Below the pieces are notes generated by a model, which was not told the DNA's origin, searched no databases, and saw nothing but the letters and a program-made list of their open reading frames with translations. From Proteobacteria bacterium UBA664 (GTDB lineage Bacteria; Pseudomonadota; Gammaproteobacteria; UBA7966): a DNA stretch of 64,000 bases. The translations under genes were made by a program, and so were the position numbers. The stretch is taken from the NCBI GenBank assembly GCA_002299125.1, contig DBNU01000061.1, positions 1 through 64,000 on the forward strand, written 5' to 3'. Shown piece after piece: positions 8,820-18,450 of this stretch. The number at the start of each line of letters is the position of its first letter. Position 1 is the stretch's first letter.

Positions 8820-9039
8820 GGTAGGCCTCCTCGTCAGAGGCGCTTGCCCACTCGGACAGCGTGCCTTCCACGGCCTTCAGATACTCGATGTCGAGCGACT
8901 GCACGCGCCGGATACGTGCGCTGCCGTCGTCCAGCACCTCCCACGCGATCAAGTCCCCTGGCCCGACCTGCAGTGCCGCCCGCACCGCCGCGGGTATCGT
9001 GGTCTGGCCCTTGGAAGTGACTTTCGCGATGGCCGTCAT
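8809..9039 (-). CDS. Type II antitoxin, AbrB/MazE (SpoVT-AbrB) family
   Basis: A 76-residue antitoxin. The N-terminal half is a swapped-hairpin AbrB DNA-binding domain (AKVTSKGQTTIPAAVRAALQ, then PGDLIAWEV). The acidic C-terminal half (GTLSEWASASDEEAYRGL) is the likely toxin-binding tail. It precedes and overlaps the MazF-type toxin gene, and the promoter region upstream contains a short palindrome over the -10 box, consistent with autorepression of the operon. Confidence 0.88.
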   Translation of the reverse strand: MTAIAKVTSKGQTTIPAAVRAALQVGPGDLIAWEVLDDGSARIRRVQSLDIEYLKAVEGTLSEWASASDEEAYRGL

Positions 9040-9049
9040 GGCATGCCCC

Positions 9050-9080
9050 TTACAGTAAGGATGGCATTACCGTATGGCAA
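9050..9080 (-). promoter_or_regulatory. Predicted promoter and operator of the mazEF-type pair
   Basis: Read on the minus strand there is TTGCCA (9075-9080), a 17-base spacer and TACTGT (9052-9057), a fair sigma-70 promoter placed directly before the antitoxin start at 9039. The perfect palindrome TTACAGTAA (9050-9058) covers the -10 box, and the spacer carries a looser inverted repeat around GCCAT. These are plausible operator half-sites for the AbrB-type antitoxin. Inferred by eye only. Confidence 0.45.
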
Positions 9081-9196
9081 TCCTTTCACCGCCGCAAGCC
9101 GAAGGTCAAGACCGAGTGGTCGCGGTGGGAACGGAGTGCTCCCCGCCCGCCTCGACAGAGAGGCGTACGAGCGGCTCTAGCGCCTATCGAGGCCGA

Positions 9197-9340
9197 TCAC
9201 CCCTCTTCGCTCCCGCCAGCCGAGTTGAGGATGGCTTCGTCCATCTGCTCGAGGGTCACCGTCTGGGTGACACGGCCGGCGAAACGCCCCTTGAGGGCGC
9301 GCACGTCCCGGTGCAGAGGCACCAACTTGAAGCCGCCCTC
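9197..9340 (-). pseudogene. C-terminal remnant of a second AbrB/MazE-type antitoxin
   Basis: A minus-strand frame of about 48 codons ending at 9197 reads GGFKLVPLHRDVRALKGRF and then VTLEQMDEAIL. This is the usual C-terminal half of AbrB-type antitoxins (a strand, then D-V-R-x-L-K-G, then an E-x-M-x-x-A-I helix). The DNA-binding half is missing, and homology begins exactly where tsaD ends. No toxin gene follows; the intact mazEF-type pair lies just downstream. It looks like the relic of an older or duplicated toxin-antitoxin locus. Confidence 0.6.
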
Positions 9341-10412
9341 AGGCCCCGGCAACGATGGCCGGCGGGGCGAGGGTATCGAGCGGCCAGCGCGGGCGCACCG
9401 TGAATCCAGGCCCGGCGCGCTCCCCGGCAAGCAGGCGGTGATAGCCGGCCAGGGCCACCATGGCGCCGTTGTCGGTGCAGAAGGCGAGCCGGGGGAAGCT
9501 CACCTGCACCCCATGGGAGTCGGTGAGCCCGGTCAGGCGGCTGCGCAGGCGGCGATTGGCGCTGACGCCGCCCGCCACCACCAGTCGCGCGCAGCCGGTC
9601 TCCTCCAGCGCGCGCCGGGTCTTGCCCAGCAGGGTCTCCACCACCGCCTCCTCGAAGGCGAGGGCGATGTCGTCGCAGCGAGCGGCCAGATCCGCCTCGG
9701 CCTGCACACAGGTGAGGACCGCGGTCTTCAGGCCACTGAAGGAGAAATCCAGTCCGGGCCGATCCAGCATGGGGCGCGGGAAGCGATAGCGACCCGTCGT
9801 GCCACGCTGGGCGGCCGCTTGGATCTGCGGGCCACCGGGATAGCCGAGGCCGAGCAGCTTGGCGGTCTTGTCGAAGGCCTCGCCGGCGGCGTCGTCCAGC
9901 GACTCGCCCAGGATCTGGTACTGGCCGAGACCTTCCACCGCCACCAGTTGGGTGTGGCCACCACTCACCAAAAGCGCCAGGAAGGGGAAGTCGGGCGGGG
10001 CGTCCTCCAGCAGCGGGGCCAGCAGGTGCGCCTCCAGGTGGTGCACGGCCACCGCGGGCAGGCCCAGGGCCCAGGCCAGGGACTGGGCGAAACCGCAGCC
10101 GGTGAGGAGCGCGCCGGCCAGGCCCGGGCCGGCGGTATAGGCGATGGCGTCCACCTCGGCCAGGGTCAGGCCGGCCTGGCGCAGGCACTCCGCCGTGAGC
10201 GGGATGAGGCGATAGAGGTGTTCGCGGGAGGCGAGCTCCGGGACCACCCCGCCCCACTGGGCGTGCATGGCGGTCTGGCTGTGCAGGGTGTGGGCGAGGA
10301 GGCCCCGCTCGCCGCAGTAGAGGGCGAGGCCGGTCTCGTCGCAGGAGGTTTCGACGCCGAGCACGCAAGGCCGGCGTGTCGCGGTTGTGGTAGTGCTTGT
10401 CGGAGTGCTCAT
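9339..10412 (-). CDS. tsaD: tRNA N6-threonylcarbamoyladenosine synthase subunit TsaD
   Basis: The 357-residue catalytic subunit of the TsaBDE complex, which makes t6A37 on ANN-decoding tRNAs. It has the ASKHA fold with [14 protein letters not shown] at the start, the metal-binding HxxxH in [20 protein letters not shown], and [10 protein letters not shown] near the end. ATG 10412 is used because a short Thr-rich leader precedes the conserved core directly. It is divergent from rpsU, the conserved gammaproteobacterial arrangement. Confidence 0.95.
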   Translation of the reverse strand: MSTPTSTTTTATRRPCVLGVETSCDETGLALYCGERGLLAHTLHSQTAMHAQWGGVVPELASREHLYRLIPLTAECLRQAGLTLAEVDAIAYTAGPGLAGALLTGCGFAQSLAWALGLPAVAVHHLEAHLLAPLLEDAPPDFPFLALLVSGGHTQLVAVEGLGQYQILGESLDDAAGEAFDKTAKLLGLGYPGGPQIQAAAQRGTTGRYRFPRPMLDRPGLDFSFSGLKTAVLTCVQAEADLAARCDDIALAFEEAVVETLLGKTRRALEETGCARLVVAGGVSANRRLRSRLTGLTDSHGVQVSFPRLAFCTDNGAMVALAGYHRLLAGERAGPGFTVRPRWPLDTLAPPAIVAGA

Positions 10413-10490
10413 GGGCCGCCTAAGATACGCGCCCCTCGCGCTCTGCGCAGGCCCCCTCGCGTCGCGAGTCCACAACCCAGGTAAATCTGC

Positions 10491-10706
10491 ATGCCGAGTG
10501 TCAAGGTCCGGGAAAACGAACCCTTCGATGTCGCCCTGCGCCGCTTCAAGCGTGCTTGCGAAAAGGCCGGTGTGCTGGCCGAGGTCCACCGCCGCGAGTT
10601 CTACGAGAAGCCGACGCAGGTGCGCAAGCGCAAGGCTGCCGCTGCGGTCAAGCGCTGGCAGAAGAAGCTCTCCCGCACCCAGGTACGGCGCACCCGCACC
10701 CACTGA
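10491..10706 (+). CDS. rpsU: 30S ribosomal protein S21
   Basis: A 71-residue basic protein of the small subunit. It begins [20 protein letters not shown] and ends in the Lys/Arg-rich tail typical of S21 ([18 protein letters not shown]). AGGT lies seven bases before the ATG. It is divergent from tsaD and followed after 83 bases by yqeY. The usual next genes of this operon, dnaG and rpoD, are not here. Confidence 0.97.
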   Translation: MPSVKVRENEPFDVALRRFKRACEKAGVLAEVHRREFYEKPTQVRKRKAAAAVKRWQKKLSRTQVRRTRTH

Positions 10707-10789
10707 TTGACATCCCTTCCCGGCGGCCCCGTGCCCAAGCGCCCCGGCTGGGGTAACTGGCACCCCCCCGGCACCGATCAGGTCAGCGC

Positions 10790-11236
10790 ATGAGCCTCAA
10801 GACCCGCATCCAGGAGGACATCAAGTCCGCCATGAAGGCGCGCGAAGGCGATCGCCTGGGTGCGCTCCGGCTGATCGCTGCTGCCATCAAGCAGCGCGAG
10901 GTGGATGAACGCATCGACATGCAGGATGCGGATGTCCTCACGGTGCTGGAAAAGATGGTGAAGCAGCGGCGCGAGTCCATCAGCCAGTTCGATGCCGCCG
11001 GCCGCCAGGACCTCGCCGACAAGGAGCGCTTCGAGCTCTCGGTCATCGGGGCCTACCTGCCGGAGCCGCTGGACGCGGCCAGCCTGGCGGCCGAGGTCAC
11101 GGCCGCCATCGCCGAGGCTGGTGCCACTTCGGCCCGCGACATGGGTGCGGTGATGGCCCTGCTGCGGCCGCGGCTCCTGGGCCGCGCCGACATGGCGGTG
11201 GTGAGCCAGCAGGTCAAGGCCCTCCTCGCCGGCTGA
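10790..11236 (+). CDS. yqeY: GatB/YqeY domain-containing protein
   Basis: A 148-residue cytoplasmic protein made almost wholly of the YqeY domain, related to the C-terminal tail of the amidotransferase subunit GatB, which binds tRNA. Landmarks are [33 protein letters not shown] and the end with [19 protein letters not shown]. The exact role of free-standing YqeY is not known. It sits in its usual place after rpsU. A hairpin follows and a convergent MFS gene replaces dnaG. Confidence 0.92.
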   Translation: MSLKTRIQEDIKSAMKAREGDRLGALRLIAAAIKQREVDERIDMQDADVLTVLEKMVKQRRESISQFDAAGRQDLADKERFELSVIGAYLPEPLDAASLAAEVTAAIAEAGATSARDMGAVMALLRPRLLGRADMAVVSQQVKALLAG

Positions 11237-11244
11237 GTCAAGCA

Positions 11245-11279
11245 GGCCCGGGGGGGCTTTGAGCCTCAACTCCCGGGCC
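11245..11279. terminator. Possible bidirectional hairpin between yqeY and the MFS gene
   Basis: GGCCCGGG (11245-11252) and CCCGGGCC (11272-11279) form an 8 bp perfect stem, with a smaller GGCT/AGCC hairpin in the loop. It lies between two convergent genes and includes the MFS stop codon. There is no clear T-tract on either side, so rho-independent termination is only a suggestion. Confidence 0.35.
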
Positions 11280-12429
11280 GGGGTGCTGCGGTGCGCCCAC
11301 CCGCGAGCAGCACGACCATCAGCGCAGCGATACTCGCCACGGCCGCCAGGTGGAAGGCCGCCGCCGGCTGCCACGCCTCCCACAACCAGCCACCGCTGAC
11401 CGTACCCACCGCCCCGCCGAGTCCGAAGCTCAGGCTGCTGTAGAGCGCCTGCGCGAGCCCGGCGTGCCGGCGCGGCACCGAGTGATGCACCAGCACCACG
11501 GCGGTGGCGTGATGCACGCCGAAGGTGGCCGCGTGCAGCAACTGCGCCAGGACCAGCAACACCGGCTCCGTCGGGAAACTCGCGATGAGCCACCAGCGCA
11601 GTACGCCGCCCCCGGCACCGATGGCGAGCAGGGTCTCCGGCGCGAGTCGCCGCGCCAGGCGCGGCAGGGCAAGAAACAGCGCCACCTCGGCCATCACGCC
11701 CACACTCCAGAGCGTCGCCACCAGCGGGCTCGGGTAACCGAGGTCCTTCAGGTACACGGTGAAGAAGCCGTAGTAGGGGCCGTGGGCGATCTGCATCAGC
11801 ACCGAGACGGCCAGGACCATCAGGTAGCGGCGATTCAGCAGTCGGGGTGGCCGGTCGGTCGTCGCGGCCGCCGTGTGCGGCAGCGTCACCGGCACGCGCA
11901 GGAGCAGGGTCGAGAGGAACGCACCGGCGAGTGTCATGGCCAACAGCAACGGCACCTGCGCCACGTCCTGGATGGCACCGGTCGCCATCACCGCGGCGAT
12001 GAAGCCGAAGGAGCCCCCGAGGCGGATGCGCGTGTAACGCTCCGGGCGATCCGCAAGCCCCGCCAGGGTGATCGACTCCACCAGCGGCAGCGAGACACTC
12101 CACAGGCAGCCGAAGATCGTGAGGATGATCGCCTCCCACAGCAGGCCCTCCCCGAGTGGCAGCAGGGTAAAGGCCACCAGCGCCAGGGCACTGGCCACGC
12201 GCACGACCAGTAGATGCTGACCGCGCAGATCGGCGAGGCGGGCCGAGAGCACAGGGGCGACGATGCGGCCGATGGTGAGGCAGGCGATGAGCCAGCCGAT
12301 GGTCTCGATGCCGCGCCCGCGCGCCGCGAGCCAGGCGGGCAGATAGGGTACGGCCACCCCCACCGAGGCGAAATAGCAGAAGTAGAAGGCCGTGAGCGAA
12401 CCTGTCGGCAGCCGCTCCGGCGCACTCAT
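11266..12429 (-). CDS. MFS transporter
   Basis: A 388-residue polytopic membrane protein with about twelve hydrophobic segments. It opens with YFCYFASVGVAVPYLPAWLA and carries the MFS loop element RLGGSFGFIAAVM, followed by a second repeat beginning YLMVLAVSVLMQIAHGPYYG. The pattern, with GFFTVYLKDLGY and VHHATAVVLVHHSVP, resembles the phenylpropionate-permease/YhhS-like subgroup, but the substrate is unknown. ATG 12429 is chosen because the first helix follows within 15 residues. It lies 79 bases downstream of aroC on the same strand. Confidence 0.82.
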   Translation of the reverse strand: MSAPERLPTGSLTAFYFCYFASVGVAVPYLPAWLAARGRGIETIGWLIACLTIGRIVAPVLSARLADLRGQHLLVVRVASALALVAFTLLPLGEGLLWEAIILTIFGCLWSVSLPLVESITLAGLADRPERYTRIRLGGSFGFIAAVMATGAIQDVAQVPLLLAMTLAGAFLSTLLLRVPVTLPHTAAATTDRPPRLLNRRYLMVLAVSVLMQIAHGPYYGFFTVYLKDLGYPSPLVATLWSVGVMAEVALFLALPRLARRLAPETLLAIGAGGGVLRWWLIASFPTEPVLLVLAQLLHAATFGVHHATAVVLVHHSVPRRHAGLAQALYSSLSFGLGGAVGTVSGGWLWEAWQPAAAFHLAAVASIAALMVVLLAGGRTAAPRPGS

Positions 12430-12508
12430 CGCGGGCAGTCTCCAGCGTGGCGCGGACGCGCGCAGAGGATCGTTCGACCCGGGTCGAACAGCAGCCGGGC
12501 AGTGATCG

Positions 12509-13621
12509 TCAGCGCCCGTCGGGGCGGACGGAGGCCGGGATGCGCGGCGTCGGGGATTGGACCTCCCCGCACTGGCCACGATGCCGCAGCCAGTGGTCCA
12601 GCAGCACGAGGGCGAGCATGGCCTCGGCGATGGGCGTAGCGCGGATGCCGACGCAGGGGTCGTGGCGGCCGGTGGTGATGACCTCCGTGGCCGCACCCCG
12701 CACGTCGATGCTGCGACCGGGCAGGCGGATGCTCGAGGTAGGCTTGAGCGCGATCGACACGAGGATGTCCTGACCGGTGGAGATCCCACCCAGCACGCCT
12801 CCGGCGTGATTCGACAGGAAGCCCTCGGGCGTGATCTCGTCGCGATGCTCAGTGCCATGTTGTGCGACGGCGTCGAAACCGGCGCCAATCGCCACCGCCT
12901 TGACCGCATTGATGCCCATCATCGCGCTGGCAATCTCGGCGTCGAGCCGCCCGAAGACCGGCTCACCGAGCCCCACCGGCACCCCGCTCGCGACGACCGA
13001 CACCCGCGCACCCACGGACTCGCCGCTCTTGCGCAAGGCATCCATGAAGGCCTCGAGCTCTGGCACGCGGGCAGGTTCGGCGCAAAAAAAGGGATTCCCC
13101 GCCACCGCCGACCAGTCCTCGAGGGCCAGTACGTGCGGCCCGAGCTGGCTCAGGTAGCCGCGCACCTCGATGCCGAGACGCTCACGCAGGTATTTCTTTG
13201 CGATGCCGCCGGCTGCCACCCGCATGCAGGTCTCGCGGGCCGAGGCGCGGCCGCCACCGCGCGGATCGCGGATGCCGTACTTCTGCTGGTAGGTGTAGTC
13301 GGCATGACCGGGGCGGAAGGTCTCGCTGATCTTCGCGTAGTCCTTCGAACGCTGGTCGGTGTTCTCGATGAGGAGCCCGATGGGTGTGCCGGTGGTGAGC
13401 CCCTCGTACACGCCGGAGAGGATGCGCACGCGGTCCTCCTCCTGGCGCTGGGTGGTATGGCGCGAGGTGCCGGGCTTGCGCCGATCAAGGTCGTGTTGCA
13501 GATCCGCCTCGGTGAGCGGCAATCCCGGCGGGCAGCCATCCACGATCCCGACATAGGCCGGGCCGTGACTCTCGCCGGCCGTGGTCAGGGTGAAGGCGCG
13601 GCCGAAGGTGTTTCCAGACAT
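12509..13621 (-). CDS. aroC: Chorismate synthase
   Basis: Converts 5-enolpyruvylshikimate-3-phosphate to chorismate, the last shikimate step, using reduced FMN. The 370-residue protein has all three family signatures: [20 protein letters not shown] near the start, [16 protein letters not shown] in the middle, and GHDPCVG-type [17 protein letters not shown] at the end. Length matches other AroC proteins (about 360). It lies downstream of prmB on the same strand after a 178-base gap, an arrangement also found in other Gammaproteobacteria. Confidence 0.96.
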   Translation of the reverse strand: MSGNTFGRAFTLTTAGESHGPAYVGIVDGCPPGLPLTEADLQHDLDRRKPGTSRHTTQRQEEDRVRILSGVYEGLTTGTPIGLLIENTDQRSKDYAKISETFRPGHADYTYQQKYGIRDPRGGGRASARETCMRVAAGGIAKKYLRERLGIEVRGYLSQLGPHVLALEDWSAVAGNPFFCAEPARVPELEAFMDALRKSGESVGARVSVVASGVPVGLGEPVFGRLDAEIASAMMGINAVKAVAIGAGFDAVAQHGTEHRDEITPEGFLSNHAGGVLGGISTGQDILVSIALKPTSSIRLPGRSIDVRGAATEVITTGRHDPCVGIRATPIAEAMLALVLLDHWLRHRGQCGEVQSPTPRIPASVRPDGR

Positions 13622-13799
13622 GGGGGCTTCCGGGGCATGGTGGGTGGAGCGGTGATGATCGATGGCGGTGGCGTCACGCCGACGGCCAGCGGTCGTGCCA
13701 TCCGCGCGGGGCGAACCAGCCGGCAGGCCACGGATGCTACCCCGACTGGCAGACCCTGTGTGATCGAGCGACCACCCGCAGGCACACCCTGCCCGTGGC

Positions 13800-14720
13800 T
13801 CAGCCTGCTCCCAGACGGGCGAGGGCCGCGGCCTCCAGCACGAACACCCCGTCACCACCGTTCTCGAACTCCACCCAGGTGACCGGCAGCCGCGGATAGC
13901 GGGCCTCGAAGCGATCCATGCCGTCGCCCACCTCGCAGACCAGCAGGCCGCCCGCGGCCAGGCGCGTACGGCACTGATGCAGCAGACTATCGACCAGCGT
14001 GAGCCCATCCGCGCCACCGCCGTCGAGAGCAAGCCGGGGCTCGTGCCGGTACTCGGCCGGCAGATCATCCAGCTCGGTCGCCGGCACATAAGGCAGGTTG
14101 GCGACGACCACGTCCAGCCGCAGGCCTTCCGGCAGGGGATTCAGCAGATCGCCCTGCAGCAGCGTCACCTGGTTGGCGACGCCATGGCGCGCCACATTGC
14201 GCGCCGCCACCACCAGCGCCTCCGGGGAGACATCCGTAGCAAACACGCGCACATCGGGCATGGCCAGCGCCGTCGCGATGGCGATGCAGCCAGAGCCGGT
14301 GCCCACATCCGCCACGCTCCGCACGCGCTCCGGGTCGATCCAGGGATGGAAGCCCGCCTCGATGAGTTCACTCACCGGCGAGCGCGGGATGAGCGTGTGT
14401 CCGTTCACCTCGAAGGGCAGACCGCAGAACCAGGCCTCGCCGAACAGATAGGCCACCGGCAGACGTTCGCGGATGCGCCGCTCGGCCATGGCCTCGATGG
14501 CCTGCCGCTCGGCGGGGGTCACGTCGTGTTCACGCCAATCGCGATCGAAGGGTAGCCCGAGCGTGGCGAGTGCCAGATACCAGGCCTCGTCCTCGGCGTT
14601 GTCCGTGCCGTGCCCGTAGTGGAGTGACGCGGCCCGGAAACGGGCCACGAGCCCAAGCACCAGCTCCTCGAGGCGCAGGTGCGCGGCACGCGGGGTCGAA
14701 TCGCCGCCGGGATCGCTCAT
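13800..14720 (-). CDS. prmB: 50S ribosomal protein L3 N5-glutamine methyltransferase, variant NLPY motif
   Basis: A 306-residue HemK-family methyltransferase that modifies a glutamine of ribosomal protein L3. It carries the PrmB-type N-terminus ([17 protein letters not shown]), the SAM motif [18 protein letters not shown] and [13 protein letters not shown]. The active-site motif, normally NPPY, reads NLPY here ([10 protein letters not shown]). This changes the second residue of the loop that holds the substrate glutamine, which may affect activity. Its start overlaps the stop of the upstream HD-GYP gene (14717-14720), and aroC lies downstream. Confidence 0.9.
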   Translation of the reverse strand: MSDPGGDSTPRAAHLRLEELVLGLVARFRAASLHYGHGTDNAEDEAWYLALATLGLPFDRDWREHDVTPAERQAIEAMAERRIRERLPVAYLFGEAWFCGLPFEVNGHTLIPRSPVSELIEAGFHPWIDPERVRSVADVGTGSGCIAIATALAMPDVRVFATDVSPEALVVAARNVARHGVANQVTLLQGDLLNPLPEGLRLDVVVANLPYVPATELDDLPAEYRHEPRLALDGGGADGLTLVDSLLHQCRTRLAAGGLLVCEVGDGMDRFEARYPRLPVTWVEFENGGDGVFVLEAAALARLGAG

Positions 14721-16354
14721 ACAAGGGCCGCGGGGCGGTTGCCGCCATAGCCCGGGATGCGCGACTCGTCCACCGCATCGATCTGCGCCGGATCGAGGAA
14801 ACGCTCCGCATAGCGCAGGTAGACCTTCTGGCCGATGAAGACATCGAAGAGATCCGCATCCACGTGATTGGCGAGCCGCATGCCGCCCAGGATCTCGAGC
14901 GAACGCGATAGCGGCAGAGGCTGCTTGTAGGGGCGGTCGGGCGCGGTGAGGGCCTCGAAGATATCGGCGATGGCCATCATGCGCGCGGGAATGGACATCT
15001 GCTCACGGGTGAGCTGGTTCGGATAGCCGCTGCCATCCATGCGCTCGTGATGACCGCCAGCATATTCGGGCACTCGCCGCAGATGCCGAGGATAGGGCAG
15101 GGATTCCAGCATCTTGATGGTGACCACCACGTGATTGTTGATGATGCAACGCTCGGCATCGTTCAAGGTGCCGCGAGCGATGAGCAGATTGCCGAGTTCT
15201 TCTTCACTGAGCAGACCCTGGGTGCTGCCATCGGCGGCAGTCCATGCCAACGCCGCGAGTTCCCGCAAGCGCGTGGCATCCGCCGCGTCGAGGTGCTCAC
15301 CACCCTGATTGATCCGCTCGAGGAAGGCCCCCATCTCCGCAAGTCGGGCATCCTCCGCAGCCAAGGTGGCCCGATCAGCAGGCTCGCTCCCGGGGTCGAT
15401 CGCCGCGAGACGTGCCTCGAGGAGCCTGATGTGGATGTCACGCCGCAGGATTTCGAGCCGGAGTCGAACCAGTTCCACCCGGTCGAAGATGGTTTGGAGC
15501 TTGGTCGCCTTGTCCACCACATACTCGGGCGTCGTGATCTTGCCGCAGTCGTGCAGCCAGGCCGCAACATTGAGCTCGTAGCGTTCGTCCTCGGTCATGC
15601 TGAAGTTGGCCAGCGGCCCATCCCGCACCTGGCAGGCGGCCTCGGCGAGCAGATCCGTGAGCACGGGTACTCGCCGGCAATGCCCGGCCGTGTAAGGAGA
15701 TTTTTCGTCGACCGCATTGGCGATGAGCTGAATGAGCGCGTCGAAGAGCTTGCGCTGGGCATCGATGAGCTGCTTGTTGCTGAGCGCGACCGCAGCCAGC
15801 GAGGCCAGGGCCTCGATGAGCCGCGTGAGTGTCGCGTCGAAGGGCACGACCGCACCCGTCTCCCGATCGAGCGCATTCAGCAGTTGCAAAACACCGATTA
15901 CCACGCCCTCATGGTTGGTCATCGGCACGGTCAGAAAGGAACGGGAGCGATAACCCGTGCGAGTATCGAAGCTGCGAGTGCCGGAGAAATCGAATTCCTC
16001 GTTGGCGTAGACATCGGGCACGTTGATGGTCGCCCGCAGGTTGGCGGCTCGGGCCGCCACATGGTGCAGATTGGGCACTCCCGCCGCATCGCTGAGCCGC
16101 ACATGCGGCAGATCGATGGGCGCACCGTCCACTCCGCCAAGTCTTATTCCCAGCGAGTTGGTGTGCATGATCTCGAAGCGAAGCTGACCGGAGCCGTCCT
16201 CGAGATAGAGCGTGCCGGCATCCGCGCCTGCGAGTCGCTGCGCCTCGTCCAGGATGAGTTCGAGCAGACGGTCGTGATTGCGCTCGGCCGAGAGCGCAAT
16301 CCCGATCCGCACCAGGTCCTCGATCAGGCGATAGGGGTCATTCGTTCCGGTCAT
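14717..16354 (-). CDS. GAF and HD-GYP domain protein, probable c-di-GMP phosphodiesterase
   Basis: A 545-residue soluble signalling protein. A GAF sensor domain occupies about residues 15-195. The HD-GYP domain follows, with H-D in AWLHDCGK (residues 268-269), HHE at 435-437 and DGSGYP ending near 445, then IADIFEALTAPDRPYK. HD and GYP are about 165 residues apart, roughly 100 more than in standard HD-GYP proteins; the insert (about 285-400) is helical and charged. The start is ATG 16354, with GAGGAG six bases upstream. It is translationally coupled to prmB. Confidence 0.87.
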   Translation of the reverse strand: MTGTNDPYRLIEDLVRIGIALSAERNHDRLLELILDEAQRLAGADAGTLYLEDGSGQLRFEIMHTNSLGIRLGGVDGAPIDLPHVRLSDAAGVPNLHHVAARAANLRATINVPDVYANEEFDFSGTRSFDTRTGYRSRSFLTVPMTNHEGVVIGVLQLLNALDRETGAVVPFDATLTRLIEALASLAAVALSNKQLIDAQRKLFDALIQLIANAVDEKSPYTAGHCRRVPVLTDLLAEAACQVRDGPLANFSMTEDERYELNVAAWLHDCGKITTPEYVVDKATKLQTIFDRVELVRLRLEILRRDIHIRLLEARLAAIDPGSEPADRATLAAEDARLAEMGAFLERINQGGEHLDAADATRLRELAALAWTAADGSTQGLLSEEELGNLLIARGTLNDAERCIINNHVVVTIKMLESLPYPRHLRRVPEYAGGHHERMDGSGYPNQLTREQMSIPARMMAIADIFEALTAPDRPYKQPLPLSRSLEILGGMRLANHVDADLFDVFIGQKVYLRYAERFLDPAQIDAVDESRIPGYGGNRPAALV

Positions 16355-16512
16355 CCGTGACTCCTCAGGCCGCATGCTCTGCTTCCGTTGGCTGGCCCGT
16401 CAGTGCCACGAGTGAACGAGGCCTGGCAGGCTGGATCCTGCGCCAGCCAGCGGTCGATTCAAGCCCCATCGGAGGTCTTCCCCCCAACCTCGCTGGTCGC
16501 AAGCGCCTGCTC

Positions 16513-18450
16513 TCATCCGGGCCCGGACTCCAGCCGCACTCCCGCAGGCAGAGGGACCTCGCTGTGCGTAGTGGCACCGTTGGCCGCGGCCCGCAGGGCG
16601 ACGCGGTTCAGCACTTCCACGAAGCGCGCCGGCTCCGCCAGCCGACCGCTTTCGACCAGCTCGGCCTGGGCCAGCAGCAGCTCCGCACCATCGGCCAGCG
16701 GGGCGTCGGTGAGGGCGGCAAGTGCCACCAGCAACGGATGCGCGAGATTCACTTCGAGCACCCGGGGTTGCTTCGGCGGGGCCTCGCCAGAGGCGGCGAG
16801 CAGCCGCTGCATGCGCGCCGTGAGGGCACCATCCGCCGCCACCAGACAACTGGGGGAGTTCGTCAGACGGGCACTCGGACGTACCTCCACCACGCGCCCG
16901 CCGAGGGCCGCCTTGAGCCGCGCGCAGAGCGCTGCGTCCACGACCTCGGCCGCTGGATCGCCGCCCGGCGCATCGGCGGCCTGTGGCAAGGCCTGGACAT
17001 CGAGGTCCTCGGCGGCCACCGACACCAGCGGCAGGTCGCGGAACTCGCGCAGATGCATGACCAGCCAGTCGTCGATGGGCTCGGCGAGCAGCAACACCTC
17101 GATGCCGCGGGCGGCGAAGATCTCGAGCTGCGGATTGGCCCGCGCCGCCGTGATGCCCTCGCCGGTGACGTAATAGATGGCCTTCTGACCCTCGGGCGCA
17201 CGTTCCAGGTACGTGGCGAGACTCACCTGCCCCTCGGGCTCGCGGGTGGTACTGAAGCGCAGCAGCCCCGCCAGAGTTTCGCGCTCGCCGGCGTCCTCGA
17301 TGATGCCTTCCTTCAACAGGGCACCGAAGGTCTTCCAGAAGGCCGGATAGCGATCATCGCCTGCCATCTCGCCGAGCAGCGTGAGCACACGCCGCGTCGC
17401 TGCCGTACGGATCTGGTCCAGCAGGCGATGGTTCTGCAGGGTCTCACGCGATACGTTGAGTGGCAGATCGTCGGTATCGATGATGCCGCGCACGAAGCGC
17501 AACCAGCGCGGCAGCAGCCGCTCGGCATCATCGGTGATGAACACGCGCTTCACGTAGAGCTTCACACCACCCCGCGTATCACGGTCCCACAGGCCGAAGG
17601 GTGCACGCTTCGGGATGTAGAGCAACAGACGGTACTCGAGTCGGCCCTCGACCTGGGCATGTACCCACGCCGCCGGTTCCTCCCAGTCGTGGGCGAGGTG
17701 CTGGTAGAAGTCGCGGTACTCCGCGTCCGTCACCTCGGTCTTGCGCCGCAACCAAAGCGCGTCCGCGCGGTTTACGCGCTCTGGCGGGCCATCGCCCTTC
17801 TCACCTGAGGGTAACAACACGGGCAAGGGCAGATGATCAGAATGCTGCTGCACCATGTGGCGTAGCCGGGCAACCTCCAGATACTCGGATGCGTCCTCGC
17901 GCAGATGCAGGATGATCTCGGTCCCGCGCCGCTTCACCCGCGCGCCTTCCACGGTGAACTCGCCGCGGCCGTCCGATTCCCAGCGCACGCCCTCGTCCTC
18001 GGCGAGTCCGGCCCGACGGCTGTAGACCACCACCCTCTCCGCCACCATGAAGGCCGCGTAGAAGCCCACGCCGAACTGACCGATGAGGGCGCTGTCACGC
18101 TGCCGTTCGCCGGAGAGTCGGTTGAGAAACTCGCGCGTGCCGGAGTGGGCGATCGTGCCCAGGCAGCGGGTCACCTCGTCGCGGGACATGCCGATGCCGT
18201 TGTCACGCACCGTGAGCGTGCGCTGGGCCGCAGAGATCTCGAGCTCCACCCGCAGTTCAGACTCCCCCTCCAGCAGCGCTTCGTCGCCGAGGGCGTCGAA
18301 ACGCAGCTTGTCGCAGGCATCGGCCGCGTTGGAGAGCAGTTCCCGCAGGAACACCTCCCGGTCCTGGTAGAGCGAGTGCACGACCAGGTCGAGCACCTGT
18401 GAGACGTCGGATTCGAAGTGCTGGGTGGATCGGTTGAGTTCTACCGTCAT
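16513..18450 (-). CDS. htpG: Molecular chaperone HtpG (Hsp90 family)
   Basis: A 645-residue ATP-dependent chaperone. The N-terminal GHKL ATPase domain has LRELLSNAADACDKLR, VRDNGIGMSRDEV and GQFGVGFYAAFMV. The middle domain has VKRVFITDDAERLLPRWLRF with the conserved DLPLNVSRE segment. The C-terminal dimerisation part follows, with no cytosolic-eukaryote MEEVD tail. ATG 18450 gives the classic start just before QHFESDVSQVLDL. It is divergent from mutS; no clear heat-shock promoter was identified in the 180-base gap. Confidence 0.96.
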   Translation of the reverse strand: MTVELNRSTQHFESDVSQVLDLVVHSLYQDREVFLRELLSNAADACDKLRFDALGDEALLEGESELRVELEISAAQRTLTVRDNGIGMSRDEVTRCLGTIAHSGTREFLNRLSGERQRDSALIGQFGVGFYAAFMVAERVVVYSRRAGLAEDEGVRWESDGRGEFTVEGARVKRRGTEIILHLREDASEYLEVARLRHMVQQHSDHLPLPVLLPSGEKGDGPPERVNRADALWLRRKTEVTDAEYRDFYQHLAHDWEEPAAWVHAQVEGRLEYRLLLYIPKRAPFGLWDRDTRGGVKLYVKRVFITDDAERLLPRWLRFVRGIIDTDDLPLNVSRETLQNHRLLDQIRTAATRRVLTLLGEMAGDDRYPAFWKTFGALLKEGIIEDAGERETLAGLLRFSTTREPEGQVSLATYLERAPEGQKAIYYVTGEGITAARANPQLEIFAARGIEVLLLAEPIDDWLVMHLREFRDLPLVSVAAEDLDVQALPQAADAPGGDPAAEVVDAALCARLKAALGGRVVEVRPSARLTNSPSCLVAADGALTARMQRLLAASGEAPPKQPRVLEVNLAHPLLVALAALTDAPLADGAELLLAQAELVESGRLAEPARFVEVLNRVALRAAANGATTHSEVPLPAGVRLESGPG

